NCBI GenBank assembly: GCA_910579995.1
Contig: CAJTWH010000001.1
Span: 142,884-206,883, forward strand
From: an uncultured Muribaculaceae bacterium
GTDB lineage: Bacteria; Bacteroidota; Bacteroidia; Bacteroidales; Muribaculaceae
Direction: 5' to 3'
Length of the DNA: 64,000 nucleotides
The translations under genes and the position numbers were made by a program. Every line of letters starts with the position of its first letter. Position 1 is the stretch's first letter. The notes beneath the pieces were generated by a model. The model was not told the DNA's origin and searched no databases. It saw nothing but the letters and a program-made list of their open reading frames with translations. Below are positions 34,158 through 43,692 of this stretch, piece by piece.

Positions 34158-35978
34158 TTAGAAAGGAAATAGTAGAGGTAGAACAAATATCATAAGTATG
34201 CCCATGATGATTTGCAGGGGTAAGCCAACCTTGATGTAGTCGGAAAAAACATACTGTCCGGCTGGCATGACGAGTGCGTTGGGTGGGGTTGAAAAGGGTG
34301 AGGCGAAGCACAGACTGGCTCCGAATGTCACCGCAAAGAGGAATGGCAGGGGATTTACGTTCAATGACATGGCGCTCTGCATGGCAATCGGTGCTATGAG
34401 CACGGCAGTGGCCGTGTTGCTGATAAATAATGTCATCAACGAGGTGGTGAAGTAGACGCCGGCGAGCACCCACATAGGGCCAAGGCTGCCGAGACTCGAA
34501 ACAAGCCCGTCGGCGACCATTGTGGAAATTCCCGTTTTTTCAAGCGCAAACGACATCGGCATCATGGCGCCGATAAGCACCACGCTTTCCCAATTGATCT
34601 TTCGGTAAGCGTCTTCTACATTGCGGAAGCAACCGGTCAATATCATCAATACTGCTGCAGCCAGTACACTGAATACCGGCGGAATAAAGTCGAAAATCAA
34701 CATCACGATCATGGCGAGCATAATCGCGGCGGCTACAGGGGCTTTATAGTCGAGTGTCACCTTGGCGGCTTCGGCAAGAGGCTGCCCGAGCACTACCGAT
34801 GCCTGAGGCTCGCTCCCAAGGCTGTCGATGGCGTTCCATGAGCCTTGCACAAGGAGCACATCGCCCGACTTAATCTGTCGGGAAGCAAGGTCTGTAGATA
34901 TATAGGTGTTCTTGCGGCGTATGGCGATGACGTTGACCCCGAAACGCTTGCGGATATTGATGTCGGCGATTGTCTTGTTGATTATAGGTGAATTGGGGAT
35001 AAGTACTATCTCCGCAAGGCCGATATCGTAGAAATCCATCTTATCGCCTATTTCTATATCAAGATTGAAATGCTTCGCAAAACGCTCCACATCAGTCAAA
35101 TGCCCGCGAAGATATACGATGTCGCCTCCGTTTATCTCAGTTTCCGGTGTGGCGGCAAATTGCTTTATCTGCTTAATTATGCGTCGGTTGGTGTCGCCGC
35201 TGCGCACTTCGAGTACATCAATGTTGAAATGGCGGTGAAGGTCGAGTTCGGCGATGGTGTGGCCGCATATCGAAGACTCCTCCGGTACCGACAGCCGGTA
35301 CAAGTCGGTCTTGAGCCCGTATTCCTCAACTAACTCCGAAAGACTCTTGTTTCTGCTGCCGCTCTCTCCGGTGGCGCCTCTTTTTGTCAAAAACCACTTG
35401 CTCAGAGGTATAAGCAGCAAAGTGCCCGCTACAACGCATATCGCACCACCGGGTAAGAAAGTGAAAAACGACAGGGGCTCGTTGCCGGCTTCTTCCCACA
35501 GCTCGGCTATGACAAGGTTGGGCGGAGTGCCGATAAGGGTCATCATGCCTCCCATGCTTGAGGCGAAGGCAAGAGGCATGAGCAAGCGCGACGCCGGGGT
35601 GTTGCTGCCGGATGCCATGCTTACTACGATAGGCAGCATGAGTGCCACAGTGCCGGTATTGCTTACAAATGCACCTATAAAGGCCGTCGCGCCCATTACC
35701 AATAAAAATAGTTTGAGTGGACTGTCGCCTCCGAGTGTCAGCAATTTTGCTCCGATGATTTTGGCAAGACCGGTGTTGAAAATCGCTCCTCCGACCACAA
35801 ACAGACCTATCATCATGATTACTATCGGATTGGAGAAGCCCGATAAGGCTTCCGAAGTATTGAGTATACCGGCCAATGCAAGTACAAGCAATGCTATCAG
35901 AGCAACCATGTCGGAGCGCAGTTTCCCCCATACGAAAAATATCGCGGTAAGTAAGAGTGTCACAAGTGTGAGTATCAT
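34158..35978 (-). CDS. SLC13 family permease with central TrkA-C (RCK_C) domains
   Basis: A 606-residue carrier. N-terminal and C-terminal membrane halves flank two soluble RCK_C domains (about residues 205-375), the layout of SLC13/DASS carriers such as those for sulfate or dicarboxylates. Motifs SNTGTVALMLPIV and SNTATAVLIAPIA are the paired SNT substrate-binding signatures. The ATG at 35978 is chosen; the longest frame begins at a TTG (36005) that lies in the promoter -7 box. First gene of a three-gene operon with the BASS carrier and the Crp-like regulator. Confidence 0.88.
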   Translation of the reverse strand: MILTLVTLLLTAIFFVWGKLRSDMVALIALLVLALAGILNTSEALSGFSNPIVIMMIGLFVVGGAIFNTGLAKIIGAKLLTLGGDSPLKLFLLVMGATAFIGAFVSNTGTVALMLPIVVSMASGSNTPASRLLMPLAFASSMGGMMTLIGTPPNLVIAELWEEAGNEPLSFFTFLPGGAICVVAGTLLLIPLSKWFLTKRGATGESGSRNKSLSELVEEYGLKTDLYRLSVPEESSICGHTIAELDLHRHFNIDVLEVRSGDTNRRIIKQIKQFAATPETEINGGDIVYLRGHLTDVERFAKHFNLDIEIGDKMDFYDIGLAEIVLIPNSPIINKTIADINIRKRFGVNVIAIRRKNTYISTDLASRQIKSGDVLLVQGSWNAIDSLGSEPQASVVLGQPLAEAAKVTLDYKAPVAAAIMLAMIVMLIFDFIPPVFSVLAAAVLMILTGCFRNVEDAYRKINWESVVLIGAMMPMSFALEKTGISTMVADGLVSSLGSLGPMWVLAGVYFTTSLMTLFISNTATAVLIAPIAMQSAMSLNVNPLPFLFAVTFGASLCFASPFSTPPNALVMPAGQYVFSDYIKVGLPLQIIMGILMIFVLPLLFPF

Positions 35979-36002
35979 AAGCGCATGATGATAAATATTG
36001 TG

Positions 36003-36010
36003 CAAAGTTA
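36003..36010 (-). promoter_or_regulatory. -7 box for the SLC13 operon
   Basis: Minus-strand TAACTTTG, 24 bp before the ATG at 35978; a TTGT stands about 19 bp upstream as a weak -33. Confidence 0.6.
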
Positions 36011-36592
36011 CACAATTATATGCTTATAAACAAGACAGAGTGTCATCTCACGAGGACACTCTGCTGCGTTTTAATTGACTTAAAACAATTACATAACTAA
36101 CATAAAACACATTTTCCTTACTGTTTTAAAGACAAAGCTCCCGAGCCGGACTGTTGCCGGCTAAGAAAGCTTCACCGAAAAAATTTGAAAGTTTACATTA
36201 AGTACTAACAATCTATACTAACCCTAAAACTGAAAATAATCGTGTATCTTTCTTTCGTGCACAAAATTACAACATATTTGCAAATATATCACCGATAATA
36301 TAAAGCAGATATCAACGATATATAAATCTTAAGGTAGTTAAATAACTGATAATCATTGAGTTGTAAGTGGTGGGCTATAAGGTGGATATAAAAATGAGTA
36401 AAAACTATATTTATTCGTATTGCACGCACTGTTAGGGCTGATTTTGCGTACTGCACATTTTTTACTGCAAAGATACTTGTTTTTTGCCTTTTAATTGCTA
36501 TTTTTGCATCATTATTTTTTGAGGCATGAAAAAAGTGCCAAGTTTCGGATTATCATACTTATTTAATACATAACTTTTATTTTACCTTAAAT
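36006..36592. other. Gene-free stretch with hairpins and minus-strand promoter boxes
   Basis: No frame of useful length is present. It contains a 9-bp perfect hairpin CAGAGTGTC/GACACTCTG (36036-36063), an AGCCGG/CCGGCT hairpin framed by AAGCT/AGCTT (about 36127-36171), and two minus-strand -7-like boxes, TAATTTTG (36262-36269) and TATCTTTG (36468-36475). A small RNA or a long leader for the SLC13 operon is possible. On the plus strand its right end holds the GH97 promoter. Confidence 0.4.
36477..36506 (+). promoter_or_regulatory. Promoter for the GH97 gene
   Basis: TTGT (36477-36480), 18 bp, then TATTTTTG (36499-36506). The leader before the ATG at 36593 is about 80 nt. Confidence 0.5.
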
Positions 36593-38674
36593 ATGAGAAC
36601 TACCATACTGTTTTCGGCTATGGCCTTGGCTTTTGGAGCTGTGGCTGCCGAACGAGTAAGCTCTCCCGACGGTCGGCTTGTCGTAGACTTCGACATGGCC
36701 AATGGAGGCGTGCCGACATACTCCGTAAGTTTTGCAGGTGAGCAGATTGTAAAACCTTCTAAAATGGGCTTTGTCCTTGCCGACGCCACACGTCTTGACC
36801 GGGATTTCTCTGTGGTAGGCGTTACCCGCGACAGTCAGGATGAGACATGGACTCCCGTGTGGGGTGAGAATGCCACAATCCGCAACCATTACAACAGCCT
36901 TACCATAGATATGGCCAAGCCCGGACACGGCATGAAGATGAATATAGAATTCCGTGTGTTCGACGACGGCATGGCGTTCAGATATATCTTTCCGGCGCAG
37001 ACACGCGAATACATTGTTATCGACGATGAGGTGAGCCAATTTGCCATGGCTCAGGACTGCACGGCATGGTGGCAGCCCGGCGACTACGATACTCAGGAGC
37101 GCGAATATGAAAAGACAAAAATCAGTGAGATAAATACCATTACAGAGTTTGGTGGCAATGCCTCTACAACAATTTTGCCAAATTCGGTGCAGACCTCGCT
37201 TATGCTCAAAACCCCTTCGGGCAAATACCTCAATATCCATGAGGCTGCGCTTATCGACTTTCCGGCCATGCACCTGTCGGTTGACGAGGCAAATCTTACA
37301 TTCACGTCAGCCCTCACTCCGGGAATCGACGGCTATAAGGCTACCGTTAAGACTCCTTTCAGCACTCCTTGGCGCGTGGTGATGGCGGCCGACAAGGCCA
37401 CCGGTATCCTCGCCACCAATATTATATATAACCTCAACGATCCCTGCGCCATCGAAGACACATCATGGATTCATCCCACCAAATTTATGGGTGTCTGGTG
37501 GAAAATGATCACAGGCGGCGCCTCTTGGTCGTACACCGACGCCGAAAATTTCGATCTTGCAACCTTTGATTACTCTAAGGCCAAACCCAACGGACGTCAT
37601 CTCGCCAACAACGAGACCGTGCGCGAATATATCAATTTCGCCGCTGACAATGGTATGGATCAGCTGCTTGTAGAGGGCTGGAACATAGGATGGGAAGACT
37701 GGTTCGGAAAAGAAAAGGAATATGTGTTCGACTTCACAACTCCATATCCCGACTTCGACATCAAAGCGCTCAACGACTATGCCCACAGCAAAGGCATTAA
37801 GCTTATGATGCACCATGAGACATCCGGCGCCATCAATAACTACGAACGCCATATCGACGCGGCCTACGAGCTTATGAACCAATATGGCTACGACGCAGTC
37901 AAGAGCGGCTATGTAGGCAATATCCTGCCCAAAGGCAGCTATCACTACGACCAGCGCGCCGTGCGCCACTATCTCGACGCTGTCAAGCGCGCCGCCGACC
38001 ACCATATCATGGTTGACGCCCACGAGGCAGTCCGCCCTACCGGCTGGGCCCGCACATATCCCAACCTCATGGCAAACGAGGCCGCTCTGGGTCAGGAATA
38101 TCAGAATATGTCGGTGCGCCACTGCACTATCTTGCCCTTCACCCGTCTGCTCGGCGGCCCGATGGACTTCACCCCCGGTATCTTCGAGATGGATCTCGAC
38201 AAGACAGCGCCCGGCAACACTACCGACAAGCAAGCTACAATCGCCAATCAGCTCGGACTCTACATGACCATGTATTCTCCCCTTCAGATGGCAGCCGACA
38301 CTCCCGAGAATTATTACAAGCGCATGGACGCATTCCAATTTATCAAGGATGTGCCTCTCGACTGGGCCAAGAGCCAATATATCGACGCCGAGCCGGGCGA
38401 ATTCATCATCGTTGCGCGCAAAGATAAGAACAGCGAGAACTGGTATGCCGGTGGTGTAAATGCCGAAGAACCCCGCGATATCAACCTCGACCTGAGTTTC
38501 CTCGAACCCGGTGCGAAATATCAGGCTGTCATCTATGCCGACGGTAAGAAAGCCGACGCTATCACCAATCCTCACGACTACAAGATCTCCAAACGCAAAG
38601 TGACAAGCAAAGACGTCGTGAAGCTGCGCATGGCCCGCGGCGGCGGCTTCGCCATCCAATTCGTAAAACTCTGA
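36593..38674 (+). CDS. Glycoside hydrolase family 97, SusB-like alpha-glucosidase
   Basis: A 693-residue exported enzyme (signal peptide ending AVAAE). It has the N-terminal beta sandwich, a central barrel and a C-terminal beta domain of GH97. Glu409 (MHHET), Glu478 (DAHEAV), Glu496 (NEAA) and Glu502 (QEY) keep the spacing of SusB Glu439, Glu508, Glu526 and Glu532, which act as bases, calcium ligand and acid in the inverting alpha-glucosidase; the offset of 30 is constant. So an inverting alpha-glucosidase is more likely than a retaining galactosidase. It stands alone, with no susC/susD near. Confidence 0.92.
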   Translation: MRTTILFSAMALAFGAVAAERVSSPDGRLVVDFDMANGGVPTYSVSFAGEQIVKPSKMGFVLADATRLDRDFSVVGVTRDSQDETWTPVWGENATIRNHYNSLTIDMAKPGHGMKMNIEFRVFDDGMAFRYIFPAQTREYIVIDDEVSQFAMAQDCTAWWQPGDYDTQEREYEKTKISEINTITEFGGNASTTILPNSVQTSLMLKTPSGKYLNIHEAALIDFPAMHLSVDEANLTFTSALTPGIDGYKATVKTPFSTPWRVVMAADKATGILATNIIYNLNDPCAIEDTSWIHPTKFMGVWWKMITGGASWSYTDAENFDLATFDYSKAKPNGRHLANNETVREYINFAADNGMDQLLVEGWNIGWEDWFGKEKEYVFDFTTPYPDFDIKALNDYAHSKGIKLMMHHETSGAINNYERHIDAAYELMNQYGYDAVKSGYVGNILPKGSYHYDQRAVRHYLDAVKRAADHHIMVDAHEAVRPTGWARTYPNLMANEAALGQEYQNMSVRHCTILPFTRLLGGPMDFTPGIFEMDLDKTAPGNTTDKQATIANQLGLYMTMYSPLQMAADTPENYYKRMDAFQFIKDVPLDWAKSQYIDAEPGEFIIVARKDKNSENWYAGGVNAEEPRDINLDLSFLEPGAKYQAVIYADGKKADAITNPHDYKISKRKVTSKDVVKLRMARGGGFAIQFVKL

Positions 38675-38698
38675 TATAGAATATTTCTATTAATTCCG

Positions 38699-38730
38699 GA
38701 GGCCGCGCTCCCACTCAGGAGTGCGGCCTC
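38699..38730 (+). terminator. Hairpin after the GH97 gene
   Basis: GAGGCCGC (38699-38706) pairs with GCGGCCTC (38723-38730), with an inner CTCC/GGAG. Only a short T-poor tail follows, so termination may be weak. Confidence 0.55.
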
Positions 38731-38771
38731 TTGCATGCTTGGTGAAAATTTTGAAAAAAAGAAGAGAAAAT

Positions 38772-38802
38772 TTTGCTAATCGGCCGAAAATTCGTAACTT
38801 TG
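38772..38802 (+). promoter_or_regulatory. Promoter for rpsA
   Basis: TTTG (38772-38775), 19 bp, TAACTTTG (38795-38802). The leader holds a 7-bp GC-rich hairpin CGTGCGC/GCGCACG at about 38816-38832, which might serve feedback control. Confidence 0.75.
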
Positions 38803-38876
38803 CGGCGCAAAGGGAGCGTGCGCCCGCGCACGTTGAGCCAATGCATAAGCAATTAACCTCATTATTAACTAATTAA

Positions 38877-40658
38877 ATGAACGAATTACAAAATTCGCCT
38901 ATCGCAGATTTCGATTGGGAAGCATACGAGCATGGCGACACCAAAGGTGAGCGTTCGCACGAAGAGCTCGAGCACGCCTATGAGGAATCTCTCAATTCCG
39001 TAAAAGACAAAGAAGTAATCGAAGGTACCATCATCGCCCTCAACAAACGTGAGGCTGTGGTTAACATCGACTACAAATCGGACGGCATTATCCCCATGAG
39101 CGAGTTCCGCTACAACCCCGACATCAAGGTCGGCGACAAAGTGGAAGTTTTCATCGAGAATCAGGAAGACCGCAAAGGTCAGCTCATCCTTTCTCACAAG
39201 AAAGCACGCGCAAGCCGCTCTTGGGAGCGTATCAACGCCGCCCTCGAAAACAACGAAATCATCAAGGGTTACATCAAATGCCGCACAAAAGGTGGCATGA
39301 TCGTTGACGTCTTCGGCATCGAGGCATTCCTCCCCGGTTCGCAGATCGACGTTAAGCCCATCCGTGACTACGATATCTTCGTTGGCAAGACAATGGAATT
39401 CCGTGTCGTTAAAATCAACGAAGAGTTCCGCAACGTTGTTGTATCGCACAAGGCTCTTATCGAAGCCGAGCTCGAGCAGCAGAAACGCGAAATCATCTCT
39501 AAACTCGAAAAAGGTCAGGTACTCGAAGGCACCGTCAAGAACATCACTTCTTACGGCGTATTCATCGACCTCGGTGGCGTAGATGGTCTTATCCACATCA
39601 CCGACCTCTCTTGGGGCCGCGTAAACCACCCCAGCGAGGTTGTGGCTCTCGACCAGAAGCTCAACGTCGTTATCCTCGACTTCGACAACGACAAAAAACG
39701 TATCGCCCTCGGCCTCAAACAGCTCCATCCCCATCCATGGGATGCACTTGACGCAGACCTTAAGGTTGGCGACAAGGTTAAAGGCAAAGTTGTCGTTATG
39801 GCTGACTACGGTGCATTCCTCGAGGTTGCTCCCGGCGTAGAAGGTCTTATCCACGTAAGCGAAATGTCGTGGAGCCAGCACCTCCGCAGCGCTCAGGAAT
39901 TCCTCAAGATCGGTGACGAAGTTGAAGCTGTCATCCTTACCCTCGACCGCAACGAGCGCAAGATGAGCCTCGGTATCAAACAGCTCAAGAAAGATCCTTG
40001 GGAAGATATCGAAGTACGCTATCCCATCGGCAGCCGCCACACTGCAAAAGTCCGCAACTTCACCAACTTCGGCGTATTCGTTGAGATTGAAGAAGGCGTT
40101 GACGGCCTTATCCACATCAGCGACCTCAGCTGGACCAAGAAAATCAAACACCCCAGCGAGTTCACTCAGGTGGGTGCTGATATCGAAGTTGAAGTACTTC
40201 AGATCGACAAAGACAACCGTCGTCTCAGCCTCGGCCACAAACAGCTCGAAGAGAATCCTTGGGATGTATTCGAGACTATCTTCACCGTTGGTTCTGTTCA
40301 CGAAGGCACCATCATCGAAATGCTCGAGAAAGGCGCAGTCGTTGCTCTCCCCTACGGCGTAGAAGGATTCGCAACTCCCAAACACCTTGTTAAGGAAGAC
40401 GGTTCTCAGGCTAAGGTTGATGAGAAACTCAACTTCAAGGTTATCGAGTTCAACAAAGACAGCAAACGTATCATCCTCTCACACAGCCGTATCTTCGAAG
40501 ACGAAGCACGTGCTGAGAAACAGGCTGAGCGCAAAGCTAAACGTCAGAGCACACGCAAGGCTGAGGAGCCCGCAGCTGCAGCTACAACTCCTCTCGAGCG
40601 CACCACTCTCGGTGACATCGACGCCCTCGCTGCCCTCAAGGAAAAACTCTCGAAGTAA
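38877..40658 (+). CDS. rpsA: 30S ribosomal protein S1
   Basis: S1 holds mRNA on the 30S subunit, which matters in Bacteroidota that lack strong Shine-Dalgarno pairing. The 593-residue protein has six S1 (OB-fold) repeats, beginning near residues 40, 125, 210, 295, 380 and 465; repeats three to five carry the clear signature YGVFIDLGGVDGLIHITDLSW and variants. The C-terminus is basic and Ala-rich. Codon use is markedly biased, as expected for a highly expressed gene. It has its own promoter and terminator. Confidence 0.97.
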   Translation: MNELQNSPIADFDWEAYEHGDTKGERSHEELEHAYEESLNSVKDKEVIEGTIIALNKREAVVNIDYKSDGIIPMSEFRYNPDIKVGDKVEVFIENQEDRKGQLILSHKKARASRSWERINAALENNEIIKGYIKCRTKGGMIVDVFGIEAFLPGSQIDVKPIRDYDIFVGKTMEFRVVKINEEFRNVVVSHKALIEAELEQQKREIISKLEKGQVLEGTVKNITSYGVFIDLGGVDGLIHITDLSWGRVNHPSEVVALDQKLNVVILDFDNDKKRIALGLKQLHPHPWDALDADLKVGDKVKGKVVVMADYGAFLEVAPGVEGLIHVSEMSWSQHLRSAQEFLKIGDEVEAVILTLDRNERKMSLGIKQLKKDPWEDIEVRYPIGSRHTAKVRNFTNFGVFVEIEEGVDGLIHISDLSWTKKIKHPSEFTQVGADIEVEVLQIDKDNRRLSLGHKQLEENPWDVFETIFTVGSVHEGTIIEMLEKGAVVALPYGVEGFATPKHLVKEDGSQAKVDEKLNFKVIEFNKDSKRIILSHSRIFEDEARAEKQAERKAKRQSTRKAEEPAAAATTPLERTTLGDIDALAALKEKLSK

Positions 40659-40677
40659 TTTCCCCAAATCAGATATG

Positions 40678-40710
40678 AAAAGCCCGACGCATTGCGCCGG
40701 GCTTTTTTTA
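40678..40710. terminator. Terminator of rpsA (bidirectional)
   Basis: AGCCCG (40681-40686) pairs with CGGGCT (40698-40703), with A before and seven T after. On the minus strand it can end the LicD operon. Confidence 0.8.
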
Positions 40711-40732
40711 TCATTATATGTCAGATTCGGAA

Positions 40733-41554
40733 TCAATCTTTCCAGACTATCTTGTCGCGGTCAAAGTGAAAATGGATTTTGTCAGGATCCGGAACGGTCA
40801 TGTAATCACCGTACATGTCGCGAAGGAAACCGTCGGTGTTGCCCGGAGCATAAACCTCCACTCCTTCAAAAACAACGCGCTGAAGCGGATAAATATTCTC
40901 AAGACGCCTTGGCGCAAAATCCACCGCAACACTTGAAGGGCTATGGTAGATGATATCTTTCTTGGTAAACGGGCGGGTAATAAAGCTCAAGGCTGGAAAG
41001 AGACATCTTAAAAATGCATATTTACCTGCGAGAGTAAGAGCTTTTCGCAGATAAGTATTTTTGATATTGCGAGCCACATATCCGAAATACCGTTTACGCA
41101 GCTCAGTTGTAAACACTATGACAGGAGGAAGTGCTCGCCGTAAAGGAAAGATATCAAGATAGCAACCGCGAAAACGGTAAAGATCTGTTTCTGCTTCGGA
41201 TACTATAGAATGTTTGTCGCGCAACTTGGCGAAATGAACATCAAAATATCTGTCATTATATCCGTCCTGAACCTCAAAGTCGGGGTGAGATTCGGCTTTC
41301 AAGGCTGCTATGAGCCGCTTGTATTCGCTTGTCTCGAGCTCAATGTCGACGTCGTCATCCCAAGGTATGAATTCTCCGAAATGACGGACATAGCCCAAAA
41401 GATTGCCTGCGGCGAGCCAATACTTTATGTCGTTGCGACGGCATACATCATCAATATATTTCAGCATTTCCACCTGTCGGAGTTGCAGCCGGCGCAAGTC
41501 CGACCCCTCAGGATTGAATCGTTTTCTTAGCCTTTCATGTTGTTCTTTATCCAT
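40733..41554 (-). CDS. LicD family phosphotransferase
   Basis: A 273-residue protein of the LicD/fukutin family, with the core motif WLAAGNLLGYVRHFGEFIPWDDDVDIE at about residues 45-70. Members transfer phosphocholine or ribitol/glycerol phosphate from CDP donors to glycans. Here it is the last gene of a seven-gene operon that also encodes a cytidylyltransferase, so a CDP-linked polyol donor is the likely substrate (inference). It overlaps the flippase gene by 8 bp. Confidence 0.88.
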   Translation of the reverse strand: MDKEQHERLRKRFNPEGSDLRRLQLRQVEMLKYIDDVCRRNDIKYWLAAGNLLGYVRHFGEFIPWDDDVDIELETSEYKRLIAALKAESHPDFEVQDGYNDRYFDVHFAKLRDKHSIVSEAETDLYRFRGCYLDIFPLRRALPPVIVFTTELRKRYFGYVARNIKNTYLRKALTLAGKYAFLRCLFPALSFITRPFTKKDIIYHSPSSVAVDFAPRRLENIYPLQRVVFEGVEVYAPGNTDGFLRDMYGDYMTVPDPDKIHFHFDRDKIVWKD

Positions 41555-42983
41555 TCTTATGTATCAATGAGATAAATTCATAGAAAAAGCGGCGCTGGGT
41601 GAAAAATGTCAGTGCCATGTATGATACTATGCCACCTGTTATTGCTATGGTAAGCTGTAGCCATGGCTCCAGCGGAAGTAATGTCAGCAACCAAACCGCC
41701 AACCCCATCGCTACCGAGGTAAATAATGGAGGCAGAAAGTCGAGAAGTTGCTGTTTGCGCGACAATGATATAAGCCCGCTTGTATAGTGGGTATTGAGTA
41801 TCAGCGCTATTATGCTGTAGGCCACGCGTCCATAGCAGATGGCTATAATACCAAACGGAACTGTAGCGAATAATATTGTGAATGCTATTGTCTTTTTTAT
41901 TATTTCAAGCCGTAGGGCGAGATCGCTGCGGCCTTTTACGTAGAGAATATTGAGGTTGATCTGGGATATATGGTCAAACATCCAAGCAATGCACAGTATC
42001 TGAAGAATGGGCACTGCCGGCAGCCAGTCTGCCGGCAATATGGTGAGTACAAGAGGTTTGGCAACCATGGCTATGCCGAGCATAAGAGGGAAAACTATAG
42101 TCGAAGCATAGCGGATGTATTTTGAATATGCCGTTCGCAGACGCGCGTTGTCGTCTTGAATACTGCTGAATACAGGAAACGCCACCCTCGATATTATTTG
42201 GCCTATCGACTGCGCCGGCACCATGGCGAAGTAATCGCCGCGGTTATAATAGCCAAGTTCAGTCTTGTTATAGAACTTACCGATAAGCATGGGGTAGAGA
42301 TTGACGTATGTCATGTTGATCAATGACGAGATGAGCAGTTTGGAGCTATAGCCAAGCATTGATTTCAGACGCTCCCATGAAAAACCCGATTTCGGCAGCC
42401 ATCGCACTATCATCCATGTCAGTATAGCCTGCACGCAGACGCTCAGCAAGGTCTGCACTACAAGACTCCATACACCCATACCCATGAATGCGAGCCATAC
42501 AGCGATTGCACCTGATACCAATGCGGCGGCAAGTGAGATGATCGACTGCTCTTTAAAGCGGATTTCTATAGTAAGCATTGTGCGTGGCACAGCCACAAGG
42601 GCACCTATCACAAAGTTAAGACCCAGTACACGCACAAGAGGCGTCAGCACGGGTTCGTTGTAAAAACGTGAGATCAGCGGCGCGCCGATAAACAGAATTC
42701 CATAACATATCAGCGACACCGCAAGGTTGAAATAGAATATAGTGCTGAAATCAAGGTCATTGCGGTCCTTGCGTTGGATGAGTGCCGTACTGAAACCACT
42801 GTCGATAAGCAGCTGGGCGAGCTGAATGAATATGAAAATCTCGGCAATAAGACCGAAATCTCCCGGCACAAGAAGACGCATGAGCAGGATGTTGACGACA
42901 AGTTGCACTGCCTGCGTCGAAAAGCGCTCAATGCCACTCCAAATCACACCGCGTACGGTCTTATGTTTGAGTGATTCTCCCAT
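41547..42983 (-). CDS. Wzx-like polysaccharide flippase (MOP superfamily)
   Basis: A 478-residue membrane protein with 12-14 helices, starting with GVIWSGIERFSTQAVQLVVNILLMRLLVPGDFGLIA, typical of the WzxC/polysaccharide transporter branch. It would flip lipid-linked glycan units across the inner membrane. Its start overlaps the SDR stop by one base and its end overlaps licD. Its cargo is presumably the glycan made by this operon and not by the distant capsule genes near 58-61 kb. Confidence 0.88.
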   Translation of the reverse strand: MGESLKHKTVRGVIWSGIERFSTQAVQLVVNILLMRLLVPGDFGLIAEIFIFIQLAQLLIDSGFSTALIQRKDRNDLDFSTIFYFNLAVSLICYGILFIGAPLISRFYNEPVLTPLVRVLGLNFVIGALVAVPRTMLTIEIRFKEQSIISLAAALVSGAIAVWLAFMGMGVWSLVVQTLLSVCVQAILTWMIVRWLPKSGFSWERLKSMLGYSSKLLISSLINMTYVNLYPMLIGKFYNKTELGYYNRGDYFAMVPAQSIGQIISRVAFPVFSSIQDDNARLRTAYSKYIRYASTIVFPLMLGIAMVAKPLVLTILPADWLPAVPILQILCIAWMFDHISQINLNILYVKGRSDLALRLEIIKKTIAFTILFATVPFGIIAICYGRVAYSIIALILNTHYTSGLISLSRKQQLLDFLPPLFTSVAMGLAVWLLTLLPLEPWLQLTIAITGGIVSYMALTFFTQRRFFYEFISLIHKNG

Positions 42984-43681
42984 TATCTGAAGCTATATCC
43001 GCCGTTGATTTCTATAAGGCTGCCGTTGACAAAAGGATTGTCGATACAGAATCTGTACGCGTCCACCACTTCATCTACTGTAGCGAAGCGGTGTATGGCA
43101 GTCTTGCGGTATATGTTGTTTTTAATCTCTTCCGGCTTTTCTTTCTGCCATGGAGTCTCTACAAAGCCCGGCACGATGGCATTTACAGTAGTGCCTGTAC
43201 CTTCGAATTCCTTTACAAGATTCTTCGTCAGGGCATGTATTGCGGCCTTTGTCACTCCGTAGGCGAGCACTGTGGCATGTGGTTGCAGACCCATCTGTGA
43301 ACCTGTGAATATTATGCGGCTACCGGCTGGAATAATCGGGTAAAGTTCGCGAACCATGATATAATGCGAATTGACAGATACCTCCATCATTTTATCCCAA
43401 TCGCTGTCGGCTGTCTCTGTAAAACCTTTTCTGATTGTCATGCCTGCGTTGCACACAAGGCAGTCGATATGTCCGGCACGGCTTTTCACATACTCAATGA
43501 AGTCATATACATCAGCACGTTTGCTTTGGTCGGTATGGATAGCTTCGTAGTTAGGGTCGGAGAATTCAGGCTCAGAGCCTACGAAAGTCGCAAACACATG
43601 ATACCCTTTGCTTATAAGCATTTTGGCTACACCCAGGCCTATGCCCGAGGTTCCTCCGGTAACTATGGCGTATTTCATCAT
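42983..43681 (-). CDS. SDR family oxidoreductase
   Basis: A 232-residue short-chain dehydrogenase: cofactor motif TGGTSGIGLGVA near residue 8, NAG in LVCNAGMTIR, and the catalytic YGVTK with upstream Ser in FTGSQMG. Start may be the first or second Met (43681 or 43678). It could reduce or oxidise a sugar or polyol precursor for the CDP-linked donor. Substrate unknown. Confidence 0.9.
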   Translation of the reverse strand: MMKYAIVTGGTSGIGLGVAKMLISKGYHVFATFVGSEPEFSDPNYEAIHTDQSKRADVYDFIEYVKSRAGHIDCLVCNAGMTIRKGFTETADSDWDKMMEVSVNSHYIMVRELYPIIPAGSRIIFTGSQMGLQPHATVLAYGVTKAAIHALTKNLVKEFEGTGTTVNAIVPGFVETPWQKEKPEEIKNNIYRKTAIHRFATVDEVVDAYRFCIDNPFVNGSLIEINGGYSFR

Positions 43682-43692
43682 TAACGAGTTGT

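Noticed and set aside
36003..36005. TTG start giving a longer SLC13 protein
   Set aside because: The TTG is part of the TAACTTTG promoter box, so it cannot be in the transcript; ATG 35978 is used.
37463..38659. 398-codon open frame antisense to the GH97 gene
   Set aside because: Lies wholly within the GH97 gene, whose catalytic residues keep SusB spacing; no support for the opposite frame.
38886..40385. 499-codon open frame antisense to rpsA
   Set aside because: It is a by-product of the strong codon bias of rpsA; the product is acidic and shows no domain or signal, and the S1 repeats on the plus strand are unmistakable.
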